Shown piece after piece: positions 46,970 through 58,406 of a DNA stretch of 64,000 nucleotides. A program made the position numbers and the translations under genes. The stretch is from Tetrapyrgos nigripes (taxonomy: Eukaryota > Basidiomycota > Agaricomycetes > Agaricales > Campanellaceae), in NCBI GenBank assembly GCA_013368315.1, contig JAACJM010000107.1, positions 62,001 through 126,000 of the forward strand, read 5' to 3'. The notes under the pieces were generated by a model. The model was given only the letters and a program-made list of their open reading frames with translations. It did no database searches and had not been told where the DNA came from. The first letter of the stretch is position 1. Every line of letters starts with the position of its first letter.

Positions 46970-47627
46970 TGTCAAGGTTGTCAATACACTCAAATAACCA
47001 CCCAAGTCACACACTTAAGAGAGCAGATATAGACAAATAGATTGAGAGAGATGTAAATGAGATGTAGAGAGCAAGATAGATGAGTAGGCTGACTAGGCTC
47101 TACACTGTGTAGTAGTAGTATGGAGTGGAGACAAAGTGAACGAACTGGGGAATCAGTTACAAGAGATCTCGAGTATATATGAGAAATGTGAAGGGATGGG
47201 AAAAGTAAATAAAAATAGAATAGTACCATATGGTTGAGAAAGATAGGAAGATCGGATCAATCAAGTTAAAGATAGGAAGTATGGATACGAGATAAGAAAG
47301 ATAGTAAGATTGATCGACAGTTATTATAGAGTTTGACAGGTTTTATAAAGTTTGACAGGTTTTATAAAGTTTGACAGGTTTTATAAAGTTTGACAGGTTT
47401 TATAAAGTTTGACAGGTTTTATAAAGTTTGACAGGTTTTATAAAGTTTGACAGGTTTTATAAAGTTTGACAGGTTTTATAAAGTTTGACAGGTTTTATAA
47501 AGTTCAAAGTCAGAAGTATAAGGTTGAAGGGTTTATTGAGGAAATGCAATGGACGAATGATCAGAGAAAGGGTTCGATAATAAAGTAGAAGAGGAAGGAG
47601 GGCAAAGAACTGTAGCAGTTCGTGACA
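46970..47627 (-). mobile_element. solo gypsy LTR within the copia Gag
   Basis: On the minus strand it begins tgtcacgaactg and ends ttgaca, with 5-base duplications ggaat at 46965-46969 and 47628-47632. Its inner half resembles the LTR at 3649-4065 (cactttgtctccactc, gtgtgacttgggtggtta). It is 658 bases, lengthened by the 19-base repeats. Confidence 0.88.
47331..47501. repeat. 19-base minisatellite, nine perfect copies
   Basis: The unit gtttgacaggttttataaa repeats nine times without a difference, inside the solo gypsy LTR. The perfect identity suggests recent expansion. Confidence 0.95.
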
Positions 47628-47924
47628 GGAATCCGAGTAATTATACCACCATTCAGGAGCTTCCTGACAATGCAAAGTTTAATAGAGAAAACTATATTTC
47701 ATGGAGGGAGACGATGATTCAGCAGGGCAAGCTTAAAGGCCTACACCTATGCTGGGAAGGGAAGGTTGTTGTCCCCATTGAACCAACAGACCCAAATATA
47801 CCATTACGACTGACCCCTATCAGCAATCTACATCTGAATCACCTCGAGTATGACATTCGTGAATCCGTGGCGTACCTGACAATTTGGGACAACATTAAAA
47901 ATCCCAATGCCCTAGGATTCAAAG

Positions 47925-49008
47925 TTCCTCCTTCATTACCCCAACCATGGGTAATATACACGCCCTCGGTCACAGGCTGTTACCCAAGACGCCTGTTCCT
48001 GAATGTCCATTACCCTGCACTGGGTCACTGATATCCAAGGTTATGTGCTATCCATGCATCTTCTCATTGCAGCCAAATACATCAACATCATGGCTAGCAA
48101 TACAAATAACCTACTTTTCGATGACTGGACCAACATCCACCACTCGATTAGAATGTACCAAGGACATATATATGGGATATTTCAGCTTCATTTTGCAAAG
48201 AGCATTATGGAGCTGATGTCTCTCCATCCCTGGAACCAGCCCAAGGAATCTTCAAAGTCAAGGCTCTTCCACAATCACATCTGGTTTCTCAGTAACAACT
48301 GGTGCTGGGTCATGGATACAGACAAGAGATGTGCAGACAGTCTACCTGAGACCAGACCTTGGGGGGGAGGGGGTCTGGAGGGGGCTTATGACCCAAAAGT
48401 ACATCATGCCCTAGAGAGTGTATAGACCAAATTTCTGGTGTCATCTCTGCTTCAAAGTATCAGAAATACACTTGGAAGGTAAAAACAGGTAGAAGACATG
48501 TCTGATATGCCTTATTTGGGTGGAATCCCACTGAAATTGTATGTAGTTCTCACAATAGTGATGTCGTCAGTGGTCTGACATCATGAACTTTCCTTTGAAA
48601 AATATTTGCTACCTCAAGAAAATGGACCCCACATTAGCATTTATCACTCATTTTGTTGTGTCTTTAGGTCAGTAGAGGGTCTATAAGGTGGTCTGGAGGA
48701 AAAGTGATTTGATTTGATGATTTATAAGCGAAATTTTATCTTATCTCTTTCCTTTTTAGGAATGAGGGGGGAGGGGGAGAGGTCTGGCTGACCTTAAAAC
48801 CCAAAAGGAACGTCCGGTCTGGCCATAACCATCTGCACACCTCTTGGATACAGAGAGTGCGAAGATCCTGACAGAAGCCATACAGCTTCACAAAAACGAT
48901 GCTAATTTCAATGGCATGGTGTGGTATGAGCAGGTTTGTCTTGATTGATGTATGGAGGTTATTTGAGAAGCTGGCGCTGTCGAAAAACCACCTGTTCATC
49001 AGTAAAGA
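47925..49008 (+). pseudogene. DUF6535 protein copy D, C-terminal fragment
   Basis: From cctccttcattacccc the sequence follows copy B from about 24495 to its end: IHALGHRLLPKTPVPECPLP, WVTDIQGYVLSMHLLIAAKY, NQPKESSKSRLFHNHIWFLS, and after a MITE the last exon end. At the site of Arg CGA in copy B it has TGA (about 48962), as copy C does. The 5' two thirds are missing, replaced by the copia remnant. Confidence 0.85.
48323..48846. mobile_element. hAT-like MITE in DUF6535 copy D
   Basis: The ends caagagatgtgcaga and tctgcacacctcttg are inverted, with an exact 8-base duplication gatacaga at 48315-48322 and 48847-48854. G-rich runs (ggggggga) lie just inside both ends. No coding capacity seen. Confidence 0.88.
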
Positions 49009-49375
49009 CGAGGTTGGGGACTCAACTTATACATGTAAATGTTTATAGACTCTGTACAAGTTCCATGATGTACAAGAATATGAATGAGCGGTAGACGGTG
49101 CCAATCAAGTGCCAATATGTAGTTGAAGCAATAATTGATAGTGGCATAGTGCACTTGTATCCAGTAGGAAGTGGTTGGATTTGGGCCACCTAGCCTGGGC
49201 CTTTTTAGATATCGACCCGAGGTTTTAGGGACCCAGCGTCCGGCGACATCGCACAGTATACACCTAAAAAAAAACAACATGGGTATATGTACAACTAGAA
49301 CTACAGCTTTATGTCCTTGCTCTTGATACCATCAAAAATTCCTATCCTTCACTAATTATCCCCGCAGTAGACGAT

Positions 49376-50932
49376 CTACATCACATGTAATAGTCCAGCT
49401 GCCTTCAAAACCTGCAAAGGCTGCATGTCCGACGCCTTGACGTCTCCCAGCGGCCTCAGAATAACCGAGGTCAGACTATCCACTCCTATTTCCGACGAAA
49501 ACTCTGCATCAGGTATCCAGCGAGAATGAATCATGCTGAGCAGTACCGGCCACGGGAATGTGTCGACTGCGCGGAACCGCAAGTCAAGTTCTTTGAGATG
49601 AGGAAGGAGTGTGGAGCTGAGGGACCCTCGGTAGTTGACGGTGATACCTTCAAAGAAAGACTGAGTAAGGGCAAGGTTGGTCTTTTCTGGGGTTACGGGG
49701 GTACGGGGTTCGTGAATGATTAGGGTAGTGAGAGAGTTGAGAGGCTGGAGTTGGAGGAGGGCAACGAGGTCGTGATCCTGGATTTCTACGTTATCCAGGA
49801 CAAGCGTTGTCAAGGTACAACGAGCCCGACTTAGGAGGGATGAAATGGCGCTGCGTCTGACATTGGTACACAGGCAAGGCCGCAAGAAGGGAGAGGATAT
49901 GCTGAGATGAGCCAGACCAGGTAAAGTGAGGTATTTAAAAACGTCAGGAATGCTCAAGCCGGCGCCTGTCACCACAGCTAATCGTTGGCTAGGAACTAGA
50001 ACAGGTGTGCCCTCTGGAAGCCCCCCTACGTTCTCAGTGCAACCAACCCCAAAAGTTATATGTTGCACTTGAGTCGCCGAATTTATCAAGCGTAATGCCC
50101 CGCTCACCCAGCAGTCGTTGAAGGTGAGACTGGTGAGCTGACTGAAGGGCAACGATAACGCCATCCCAGGAGCTTTGTGATTCCTGATGATAACATCCGT
50201 GAGTAAAGGAGCATCCTGGAAGGCGTCCAAGGAGGTTGTCCTCATCTCAGCCAAGCTTTCGATGTCGAGGGACCGGAGTAGCGGTAGCTTATGCTTCGTA
50301 TGAGCAAAGTCGTTACTGGTGAGGAGGTCCCAGGTAAGGCGGATAGAGAGCGTCTCCCACCGAGAGGAGTGTGCGCAGATGGACTTGAGAATTCCGCGCT
50401 CGAATTCCGCATCCTTCCGCATCGATAGAATTAAGGAAAGAGGAGCTTGTCGGGATAGCTGCAGATGGAGGTCTACCGCTTCTTTGAAAGCCTCTCTTTT
50501 GCGCAAAGGCATTGTCCCATTGTCAAATGCAAAGACTGATATAGACGACCATAACGAGGATGTAGTCCGAGCCAACTCCCGCCAACCTGCGCAAACGTGT
50601 GATAAACATATGGCAGGGTATTCCGTACCCGCAAAAGCAATCACATTCCGAGGACAGCAAAAGGACAAGATGTGAGATAACAACTCGGGTGGAAGTCTCC
50701 TGATTGGAGCCAACAGAGACCGATACTGCTCACTCCGTCGATAAGCTATGCTCTGCCGATTGCGCAGCGCGATGATCTTCATCTCGAGCCTATTTATCTC
50801 TGCTTCATAGGACTTTGCTTCGAGCTCTGAATCTTGTAGACACCGACAAGCATGTTTAACGTCAATTTCGCCTGTGTAGGTACCAAAATTGCTACGTAGC
50901 AATTTCAGAATATCTGGATTCTGGGCTGGCAT
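49376..50932 (-). CDS. F-box protein with leucine-rich region
   Basis: An intact single-exon frame of 518 residues starts MPAQNPDILKLLRSNFGTYT. Residues about 35-65 (EAKSYEAEINRLEMKIIALR) look like a coiled coil. Residues about 77-95 are the F-box core (IRRLPPELLSHILSFCC), followed by AICLSHVCAGWRELARTTSS and LWSSI, the pattern common in Agaricomycete F-box families. The rest holds irregular leucine-rich segments (LPLLRSLDIESLAEM, LTSLTFNDCWVSGALRL, LPGLAHLSISSPFL). It is a likely SCF ubiquitin-ligase adaptor with unknown substrate. Its sequence differs from the LRR-1 to LRR-5 family, and it lies just outside the transposon-rich array. Confidence 0.88.
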   Translation of the reverse strand: MPAQNPDILKLLRSNFGTYTGEIDVKHACRCLQDSELEAKSYEAEINRLEMKIIALRNRQSIAYRRSEQYRSLLAPIRRLPPELLSHILSFCCPRNVIAFAGTEYPAICLSHVCAGWRELARTTSSLWSSISVFAFDNGTMPLRKREAFKEAVDLHLQLSRQAPLSLILSMRKDAEFERGILKSICAHSSRWETLSIRLTWDLLTSNDFAHTKHKLPLLRSLDIESLAEMRTTSLDAFQDAPLLTDVIIRNHKAPGMALSLPFSQLTSLTFNDCWVSGALRLINSATQVQHITFGVGCTENVGGLPEGTPVLVPSQRLAVVTGAGLSIPDVFKYLTLPGLAHLSISSPFLRPCLCTNVRRSAISSLLSRARCTLTTLVLDNVEIQDHDLVALLQLQPLNSLTTLIIHEPRTPVTPEKTNLALTQSFFEGITVNYRGSLSSTLLPHLKELDLRFRAVDTFPWPVLLSMIHSRWIPDAEFSSEIGVDSLTSVILRPLGDVKASDMQPLQVLKAAGLLHVM

Positions 50933-51626
50933 TTGGATAAGAGCCTTGTACTACAAAGTCGTAAAAAGTCGTAGGTAAAGCATGAGTATCTGGCAGAACG
51001 TTATGGGTTGACATACCGCGAGATTGTCAGGTTGAAACAACAGGTTCTGACAGTGAGCTCAGAAAACCAGAGGACGTAGATGGCAGGATGCTGAGGACAG
51101 GCAACCAGCGCAGCAGTCTGGCTGCTCGTGTCTCTCACGCTTCTCTTGGTAGTACTACTAGGTACCTGGACCTCCGGCGTAACAGATCTTGGTCCTAGCC
51201 CGGGTAATACACTCCTCGACACAGGCCTAGGTCTGAGAGGAAGCTCTGTTACTGTGCTTTGACCCTCCTTGAAACCATTCCTCGCAAATAGATTAAGCAT
51301 GGATGCTACCCCCCGCTTGTCACCAAATCTATGCACGCTTGATTAACTCGCTTCTGAACTATGTATATACTAAGGGGTGCTAAACCAAGGTTGGACTCGC
51401 AAGACATGCCAGCTCTTTCTGGTTTCAAGTTCATCGGAGTCCTGGAGAACCTATCTCAGAATTGCACCTCTTCTACTACTTGGTCTCTACAAAATGCTTC
51501 TATCATAGTCCAGGTAAGCACCGTGACTCCTCCCACTTCTGTGATTTTTTCTTTTTATTTCGTCAGGTACTAAGTAAGTCTACATATAGACCGTCTGAGA
51601 CGAACTCTTTGGGTACTCACAGGTAT

Positions 51627-51741
51627 GACCGCAGTGATACGGCGCCAAGGCATGAAGATGGACAGACTAGTCCAATAGACGCAGGCGTGACTGCAGTGAT
51701 ACGGTGTCAAGGCCATGAAGATGGACAGACTAGTCCAATCG
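51627..51741. repeat. 62-base tandem duplication
   Basis: Two units start at 51627 and 51689 and share gcagtgatacgg and gaagatggacagactagtcc. The region 51000-52450 has no gene I can support. Confidence 0.75.
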
Positions 51742-52457
51742 AAGAAGAATGAAGTGCAGTCGCAGTTTACCTCTTAGCATCCATGTTCTTCGCACTTCGC
51801 AGAAACCTTGACTGAGGAGCTTGAGATGACTTCCTGTTTGTATGCAAATACGTGTTCCTCAGTATCTACAGTGTCCGATAGAACCCTAAGTATGTAGTAT
51901 GTACAAAAGCAATTCGAATTCTACCTGAAGCTGAAGGGCTGAAGTCTGGCTATAATGTGAGTGTTGGCAATAACGTCGCTGTTGCGGCTTCTGCTGTAAC
52001 TAGGCGTTTACTGTCCATATCAGTGCTACCGTGGATATATGTGTAAGTATAGTGATGGTAACGGTGTTAACGAGTGCTAATGCTAATGATATCCGATATT
52101 AACAAACTTTTAACCAGTGGACAGGGTAAAAGAGATCTAAGGTATCAATTGTATGTTTGATGCGTCGAAAGGAATGCGAAGGAGTGAACGTGATGGTGGG
52201 CAAAGGGGAATGTTGTACAAAAGGTGTTTTAGTTGAAGTGATGCATATGCGGGCGGCGATACAAGTACATTTTGAAGTTATAGGCCAGAGGTGAAATGTG
52301 GTATGAAGCGCAGGCACGCAAGGGCAGCGCATGGGCGATAGCAGGCGAGCACTATGAATGAAATCCGGAGGCACAACTGGTATGGTATGGGACCCGAAGA
52401 CAAGGAGGGTCGGGTGAAAGATCGAGGTTCGCCGACAGCAAGCAAGAGGGATCAGCT

Positions 52458-53242
52458 TCACTCTTCCCTCCTGACAATAGTCATCAACCCTGGTACACCT
52501 TTCGCCTTCTCCAAAGCAATGGGTCTATGAGGGTCGACTATGTCGGCTTTAGCAGCGGATGCAGAGTGCCGGATCTATAGGAGAAGAGTCAGCCGAGAAG
52601 AAGAGTTCCATGGTGAGAGAAGGGTGCATACGGTAACTTTGAAAGTCCCATTTGCCCGGTTCTTTGGAGGACAAATCGTGCATTCCCATCTGTGGAAGCA
52701 CAAATGAGTGAGCACTAAAATACGTGTATTAGTCTAAGAACAACTCACTGCTCGTCAAGTAACACATTCCCTCCAAGCATCTCCGTCGTCTCTATCAAAG
52801 AACCCCTCACCACTCTTAACAATGTCGGCACATTTACTGCACCGATGCAGTAAAAGACTTCATGTGCTTCCAGCCTCTCGCGCCTACGACTCTGCACGGC
52901 TTCTTGGACACCTGGATGAGAGAGTGGTGTGTCTCCAGACGAAGAGATGATGTGATTAGACTTTGCGTTCTTTGCTCGGTCGCTAGACCGGCGCATTTTG
53001 ACAAAGAGATTAGCAACGTCCGCGACACCCACTGGGACACCTAGGGAACGTCTGCGTGTTGCCTTGGGTCGTTCTTCCTCGGAAGACGATGAGGAACGAG
53101 AATTCTGAATGAGAGGAAAGGATGAGGCCATCGTGGTAACGGAGAACGAAGTGGGTGAAGGCGGAGTCATTATAAGCAAAAGGAAAATCAAAGGAAAATA
53201 AAGAATAAAGAGAGGCTTCGGTCTGTCTGCAAAAAACTCCAA
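52458..53242 (-). CDS. small protein of unknown function, three exons
   Basis: Exon 1 ends near 52745 with VPTLLRVVRGSLIETTEMLG and NVLLDEQ. A short exon near 52630-52690 reads MGMHDLSSKEPGKWDFQSY. The last exon (52458-52576) reads IRHSASAAKADIVDPHRPIA, then LEKAKGVPGLMTIVRREE and TGA. GT-AG borders fit. The first ATG is at 53242, but one at 53170 (MTPPSPTSFSVTT) is equally possible, giving about 200-220 residues. The N-terminal half is Ser/Arg-rich and probably disordered. I do not recognise the family. Confidence 0.6.
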
Positions 53243-53299
53243 TGGATCGGTCGGTGGATCGGAGTTTCATTGCGACTTTAACCGATCCTCGCTAATTTC

Positions 53300-54830
53300 A
53301 CTCAGGGCCTTGTCTGGTGGCCGTTCCGTACAATGTGGACTCAGAGGAAAAGAGCAAAAGGATGTTACCCCCAGCCTCGCGAAATTTTGATCCCGTGGAA
53401 GCTCAGCACTACTTGTTCTTTAATCGACTCATATTCTGATGGGCTGCGAGTACATGGAAGGAGAACAACAGAACAACATATAATTGGGAAGAGTATATGT
53501 ATTTGTGAATCCTCAGCTTAGGATACAAAGTCCCGGACCCCCAACCCCCGATAGACATGTTTCTCATCAAGGCATCATTAACTGATGCTTTAGTGTCCCC
53601 AGATACGTCCAACACGGAGACCGAAGGTCTCGGTGAGTCTTTGGGGCAGACTATCCACCTCAATCCGAACAAGCACTGTTTGTGCCAGGAATTAAACGAC
53701 TACTCGGACAACAAGAGTGGACACACACTTGAGAGGCAGCCAGGGTCGTCTACACGTTGCAAAAGCTTGGAGCAATTGATTAGGAGCTCCCCTAAGTTCT
53801 CAGTTCCCCTGATCATAGGGTCAGTTTTTGCAATGTAACTGCTTTAAGTAATACAACCCATTCACTGATGTAGACCTGCGGATAGAGACAAATCAATCAG
53901 ACCATCCTGCGCTTTGCGGCTTTCTGTGCTTCTGAGCATCGCTGATTCACCAGCTTCGTTTGGTACGCTCCTCTCGGGGTGAGAATTTTCGTTAAGGCCT
54001 TGCTCGCTGGGATCAAAAGAAAGGGTAGACCATTCTTTAGGGTAGGGAATTTATCAATAGATGGAGGCGAATACCGTAACCGGCACGCACCTCTATCGTG
54101 TTCAGTCACCAGGCTCTCGAGGGTCCACACTAATGAATTGTGAAGAACCCATCTTCTGAGAATCTTCTCAGATCTGTCCGTATCATATCACCGCAAGGTG
54201 ATCGTGGCCTAAGCGCACATAAGCCAAAAGTGCACTTGGTAAGTATTACGTGTCGCGTCGTGTCTTGAGATAGTGTCTTGCCGTATCTGCCCCCACATAC
54301 CGTACAGGCTGAATCCTGAAGATAGAGTCAGCTGCGAGATACGACTCCAACTGCTGCAGGATGCTTTATCCACTGTATATCACAATCTGCTAGCCGACAG
54401 TTTAGTATATATCACAATATTATAGCTCGGGACTTACCTTCTTCTCCCGGGAAGCTCATTCCTAGAAGCTGCGGGACCCCAGCCTGTGGTGTTTTGGGGT
54501 ACCAGCGTGGCGTTCTTGACGCTCAGGGCAGTAGACCAAAGGCAAGGGAGACTATAATTGTTCAAGACTTGCATAGTCCAGCGAGCTAGAATTACTCTAT
54601 GTACGCATTTTGCGCCGCGTGCATGATAATAGATGTAGTGAATGGATTAACCAGGACAGAAGCCAGTGCCAGGGCCAAGAGGATTGTTTTAGTACACTTG
54701 CAAAACTATGAGATGACTGAGAGGCGTAGTTTGTGCCAAGCCTTGACTCAACGCCTTCGTTGACCCGAGCATAATGACCAAGTTACGATGCGGCCGGAAA
54801 TGAGAATGGAATGAAATTTGTGACTAGTGT
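53300..54830. other. intergenic stretch without a recognised gene
   Basis: Only short frames of no recognised family on either strand. Confidence 0.4.
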
Positions 54831-54837
54831 TTCTTTT

Positions 54838-55215
54838 AGCGACTTGCGGCCAAGCGACATGAAGAACAGAGAAGAGTGTAATTCTTGTGCTTAATTTTTA
54901 AGGATGGGGAGAACGATAACTGGGGACGTCGGAGAGATAAAAGGTAGCTAGACGTCAAGTTCGATCAGCGTCCCATACCAATACCAATGAGTGAAGCTAC
55001 TTACCATCAATGCAGGCTCTCTGAAATCTAGCGACTTGCGGCCAAGCGAGGTGAGGAAGCCCGTAATAATTCTTGGGTCTCATTTTGCAGGGTAGGGGCG
55101 GGGAGCGATAGTTGGGGTCCAGGACCTCGGAGAGATAAAAGGTACCTGAACGTCTTCGACTGAATAGCAAACTGTACCAACTTGAATGAGTGAAGGCTAC
55201 TCACCATCAACGAAG
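54838..55215. repeat. tandem duplication of about 190 bases
   Basis: Two units share agcgacttgcggccaagcga, cggagagataaaaggta, gaatgagtgaag-like and ctactcaccatcaa segments in order. A minus-strand frame at 55028-55492 overlaps the second unit but is not recognisable. Confidence 0.7.
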
Positions 55216-55995
55216 GATCCTTTGAAAATGCCTTGCCGGCGCATACTTGGAGATGAAGCATATGTATTATGACTACGCTCTGGATGTACACGCATATATT
55301 GAAGAAGCTTTGGCATGAAGGATTGAGGTCGTTCTCCACAGTCCACAAGCCACCACCCGAGATACGAGCAACAGAAACAGAGGAAAGTACTCGTGCTGCA
55401 GCTGATCCATTGGTGGCCTTGAAAAGATCCGGATCTGGACTTTTGACGCGTTTTGAGACATCATGATTTTTGTTCTGTACGCGTAGTGGCATTGCAGACC
55501 CAAGTACGCGTGTTGAGCTCTGAGAACATCAGGGGGGACATTGACTAAGTAGATATAGAAGAAGCCACGCACTAGGGTAGAGTTGTTGACCGTGCTCCTT
55601 CGTCAACTCTGTCTGCTCGCAACTATGAGACACCCGAAATCCCGAAGTTGGGAACGAAAGACATGTTGATCGCCATTGAAGCTGCGTTGGTCCAATGAGA
55701 GGAATATATAAGGGACTGTGAAAAATTGCTCACTCAACGTCGCTGAGCAGCGGCCAAACTGCAAAAAGAAGAAATTTCATCGATTTCGTGCACACATTGA
55801 TACAAGGAGGTAGGTATACAACAGAAACAAAGACAAGACAGGTAGGTACGACAGAAACCTCGTGAAAAATAGTAAGTACATAGTACACGTCAGCCAGCCA
55901 GCGGTTTTGAATGGAAATAATGCATGCGGTTGTACAGTGAAGAAAAGAGGTCGTAAGATGGTGTGGTGTCCGGGTCACGACGGGGTGATAAAATG

Positions 55996-57301
55996 CTACA
56001 AACAAGACAACAAACGAGACAAAGAACTCATCAAAAGGTTATCTTCCTCCTCCTCAGGATCCCAACCATACTTTCGCAAGATAGCATCCCAGGGCGAAAC
56101 GACCTCTTTTGGGACAGGTACCGCTTGCGCATCCGCATGCTTCACGAGGAAATCGTGCAAGATGGAGTTGACCCTGTGAACGCGAACATCAAACACAGTC
56201 AACAAGAACCGTTCCATGCGAGCACAGAAGGAAAGGAAGAGTGACTCACTCAGGCTCAGGCAGCGAGATATCAATATTCAAAAAATGGGGTTGATCGGCT
56301 ACCTTGTAAAGTTGCGTTTGGACACCGGCGTTCTGCAGCTGTTTCATGAATTCCTGGGTATAGGAGAGCGGATATGCGACATCTGCGAGACCGTGGACCA
56401 GTGCGATAGGGATGTTTTTGAGAGCTGACAGAGCATCTCGAGAATGACGTTTACGCTGAATGAAAATGTCGAGGGTGGCAGCACGGTAAGCTTCAAAGTG
56501 AGGAGGAGTCCAGGTTTTGGTAGCCAGTGCGTAAACACGTTTTGAAAGACTGCAAAAAGGGTCAGAGATATATCTTTCATGTGGGGATAGACGTATAAGA
56601 CTCACGCATTGATCAAAGGACTCGACCTGTTACTGAAGCCCAATTGCAAAGCGCCGTAGAAGGCGTGTATGAGGGTCAGATCATCGACTTTACCCCCCTT
56701 TCCATATCCCTGGCACCAATAATCATAGATTTCGATACGACCGTTGGCAACGTCTTCAGGCTCTTCGAGTCCCAGAGGTGACATCAAAAAGAGTGACTGG
56801 ACTTTGTCTGGGTATGAAATGGCCAGCTGCAAGCCAATGATAGTGCCTAGAGATAAGCCGACGACATGGCATGCAGGCAGCTTCAAGGCACGCTGTACAT
56901 GAGCGGAAAAATCAGCACCAAGTTAACGGGGAAGAAATGACTAAACATACCATGACTTCGGCGACGTCCTCTGCAGCCTCTACTTGGCCATACTTTTTCG
57001 TAGGTGACTGACCAGTTGTCTCTCCGTGCATCCTGTAGTCCAGTGTCACCAGGTTGAATCGTCTGAGTTTGGGGTCAACATGTTGCGCTAGATAATCCAA
57101 CGTATTCAGTAAACCGCTGGAAGGGGTTCAAGGAAAGATATACATACAGTGATAGATTTCTTGAGGGATATACACAGGGTGAAGCATGAGAACAGTGGGT
57201 AGATTCTTTTCTATGGATTTGGCGTTCGCAGAGAAGGGAGTCGCAATGTTGTAACGGAACTCTCCCTTCCCAGTGCTTGATTTGATCTTGATGGAAGGCA
57301 T
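55996..57301 (-). CDS. alpha/beta hydrolase
   Basis: About five or six exons. The start at 57301 reads MPSIKIKSSTGKGEFRYNIA, then LPTVLMLHPVYIPQEIYH. The next exon reads LAQHVDPKLRRFNLVTLDYR, with MHGETTG as the usual loop after strand 4. Next comes the nucleophile elbow VVGLSLGTIIGLQLA (GLSLG fits GxSxG). HGLADVAYP carries the likely catalytic acid, and VADQPHFLNID the catalytic His. The last exon reads VNSILHDFLVKHADAQ and ends at 55996. The donor gtgagt at the last intron keeps the frame. It is cytosolic by appearance, with no signal peptide. The substrate, an ester or similar small molecule, is not known. It appears intact. Confidence 0.85.
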
Positions 57302-57843
57302 AATGGTCGTGAAAGTCGCGTAACGAGAATGTGAAGAGCTTGGATGTCAGAAAATGAGGGGTGCGTTAGGCACTGGAACATCCTCGACATTCCGGTGAGT
57401 ATTTACGCGACGGGCCACAAGAAGGGGAAGATCTAAGACTATCGTAGATCGCGTCCTGTTCTGCGGAAGAAAGTTCTCTGTTTCCGAGAAGGAGCCATAA
57501 AAAAGGTGAGCGCTCAGAGCCTCCTGAGCCAATTGCTCCTTACGGGAGCAGCAGACAACAGACTGTTTCTGGGGCCTGGCAATTAGAAAAGATCGATGCA
57601 AGGGTCTATCCCGCGAAGCACCTTGTATTCGCCTTACTCTTGTCAGCCCTGTTCCACAAATGGTCGTCGACAGTTAATACTCCTGAGGTCAGCTGGGTAA
57701 AGCGAGACAACGTCCTCTTGTTCATTCAAGACCTGTACTATCTTACAAACTTCTGGTTGGTGACTTCTGTTGAGAACATTCCGAAAGCACTATGGTTTCT
57801 TTGTGTACACAAGCTCACCTCCATCACTTTTCCTTCTCATGCA

Positions 57844-58252
57844 TCAGGAGCATGTCCTGATGAGACTGGCGCATCTACGGCGGAGAGGTGCTGTACGTTT
57901 TGCTTCCGGACGGAGGGAATGCGTCGATCGTCAGAGGGGAACTTCATGGAGCTGAATGAGAGCAATTTCGTCTATTTACCCGCAGTTGTCAGTTCTCCGC
58001 ACAAGAAACCACGGAATTCTGTACATACATCCCTCACGCAGACCTTTCTGACGTCTGATTTCGTCCCTTCGTTTCATGCCGTACCACACTCCAGCAAAAC
58101 CAGCCAGCATAGTAGCCATTGCAATGACCGTATTCTACAACCAAGGTGAGACATTCCTATCATGGACGAAACAAGAAATGGCGTACTCTGCCATTTTTGG
58201 GATTCATGCGTGAGGTTCCACCAGTGTCAGGAAACTGAAGCGCGTGTGCCAT
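57844..58252 (-). CDS. small single-span membrane protein 1 (72 residues)
   Basis: Exons 58187-58252, 58029-58134 and 57844-57890 sum to 219 bases, an exact 73 codons. The product begins MAHALQFPDTGGTSRMNPKN, has one hydrophobic segment (TVIAMATMLAGFAGVWYGM), then a basic helix KRRDEIRRQKGLREG. The first intron (52 bases, gtacgc ... gtag) is typical. The third exon is the least certain part. The gene next to it has a second exon of the same 106 bases and the same phases, which suggests a tandem pair. Inner-membrane or mitochondrial location is a guess from size and charge. Confidence 0.5.
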
Positions 58253-58406
58253 TGGGATGTGAGAAGATTTGCGCGAAAGGTTTAAAGATACGTCAAGGAT
58301 TGAGCGAGGTTGGGATTCTTGGTATGAGAGAGACTCTGGGAATGGTATTATTTGTATGGAGGGCGGATAAGTGAAACATTAGTGCATATGACGCTTCTTC
58401 CTAGTC

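Larger units (their letters stand above)
46392..47912 (+). mobile_element. copia element 5' remnant (LTR plus Gag start)
   Basis: The LTR spans 46392-46785 (tgttgagaat ... tgata). A primer site ggttatggggccc follows. Then comes a Gag start near 46855 (MSKATTNSTPSIYPPQAST) that continues, after the solo gypsy LTR, as NYTTIQELPDNAKFNRENYI and SWRETMIQQGKLKGLHL up to WDNIKNPNALG near 47910. There it stops and DUF6535 sequence begins. The 3' three quarters of the element are missing. Confidence 0.85.

Noticed and set aside
47331..47501. 19-base repeats as a CRISPR array
   Set aside because: The repeats are directly head-to-tail with no spacers, and the sequence is a fungal LTR.
51001..51336. 111-codon minus-strand frame
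   Set aside because: No recognisable domain, no intron support and no second copy to compare.
52099..52461. 120-codon minus-strand frame
   Set aside because: It lies directly downstream of the small gene ending at 52458 and looks like its 3' untranslated region; composition is Cys/His/Thr-rich and unlike a protein.
57640..58149. 169-codon plus-strand frame
   Set aside because: It is antisense to the small membrane-protein gene, whose introns and phases fit better.
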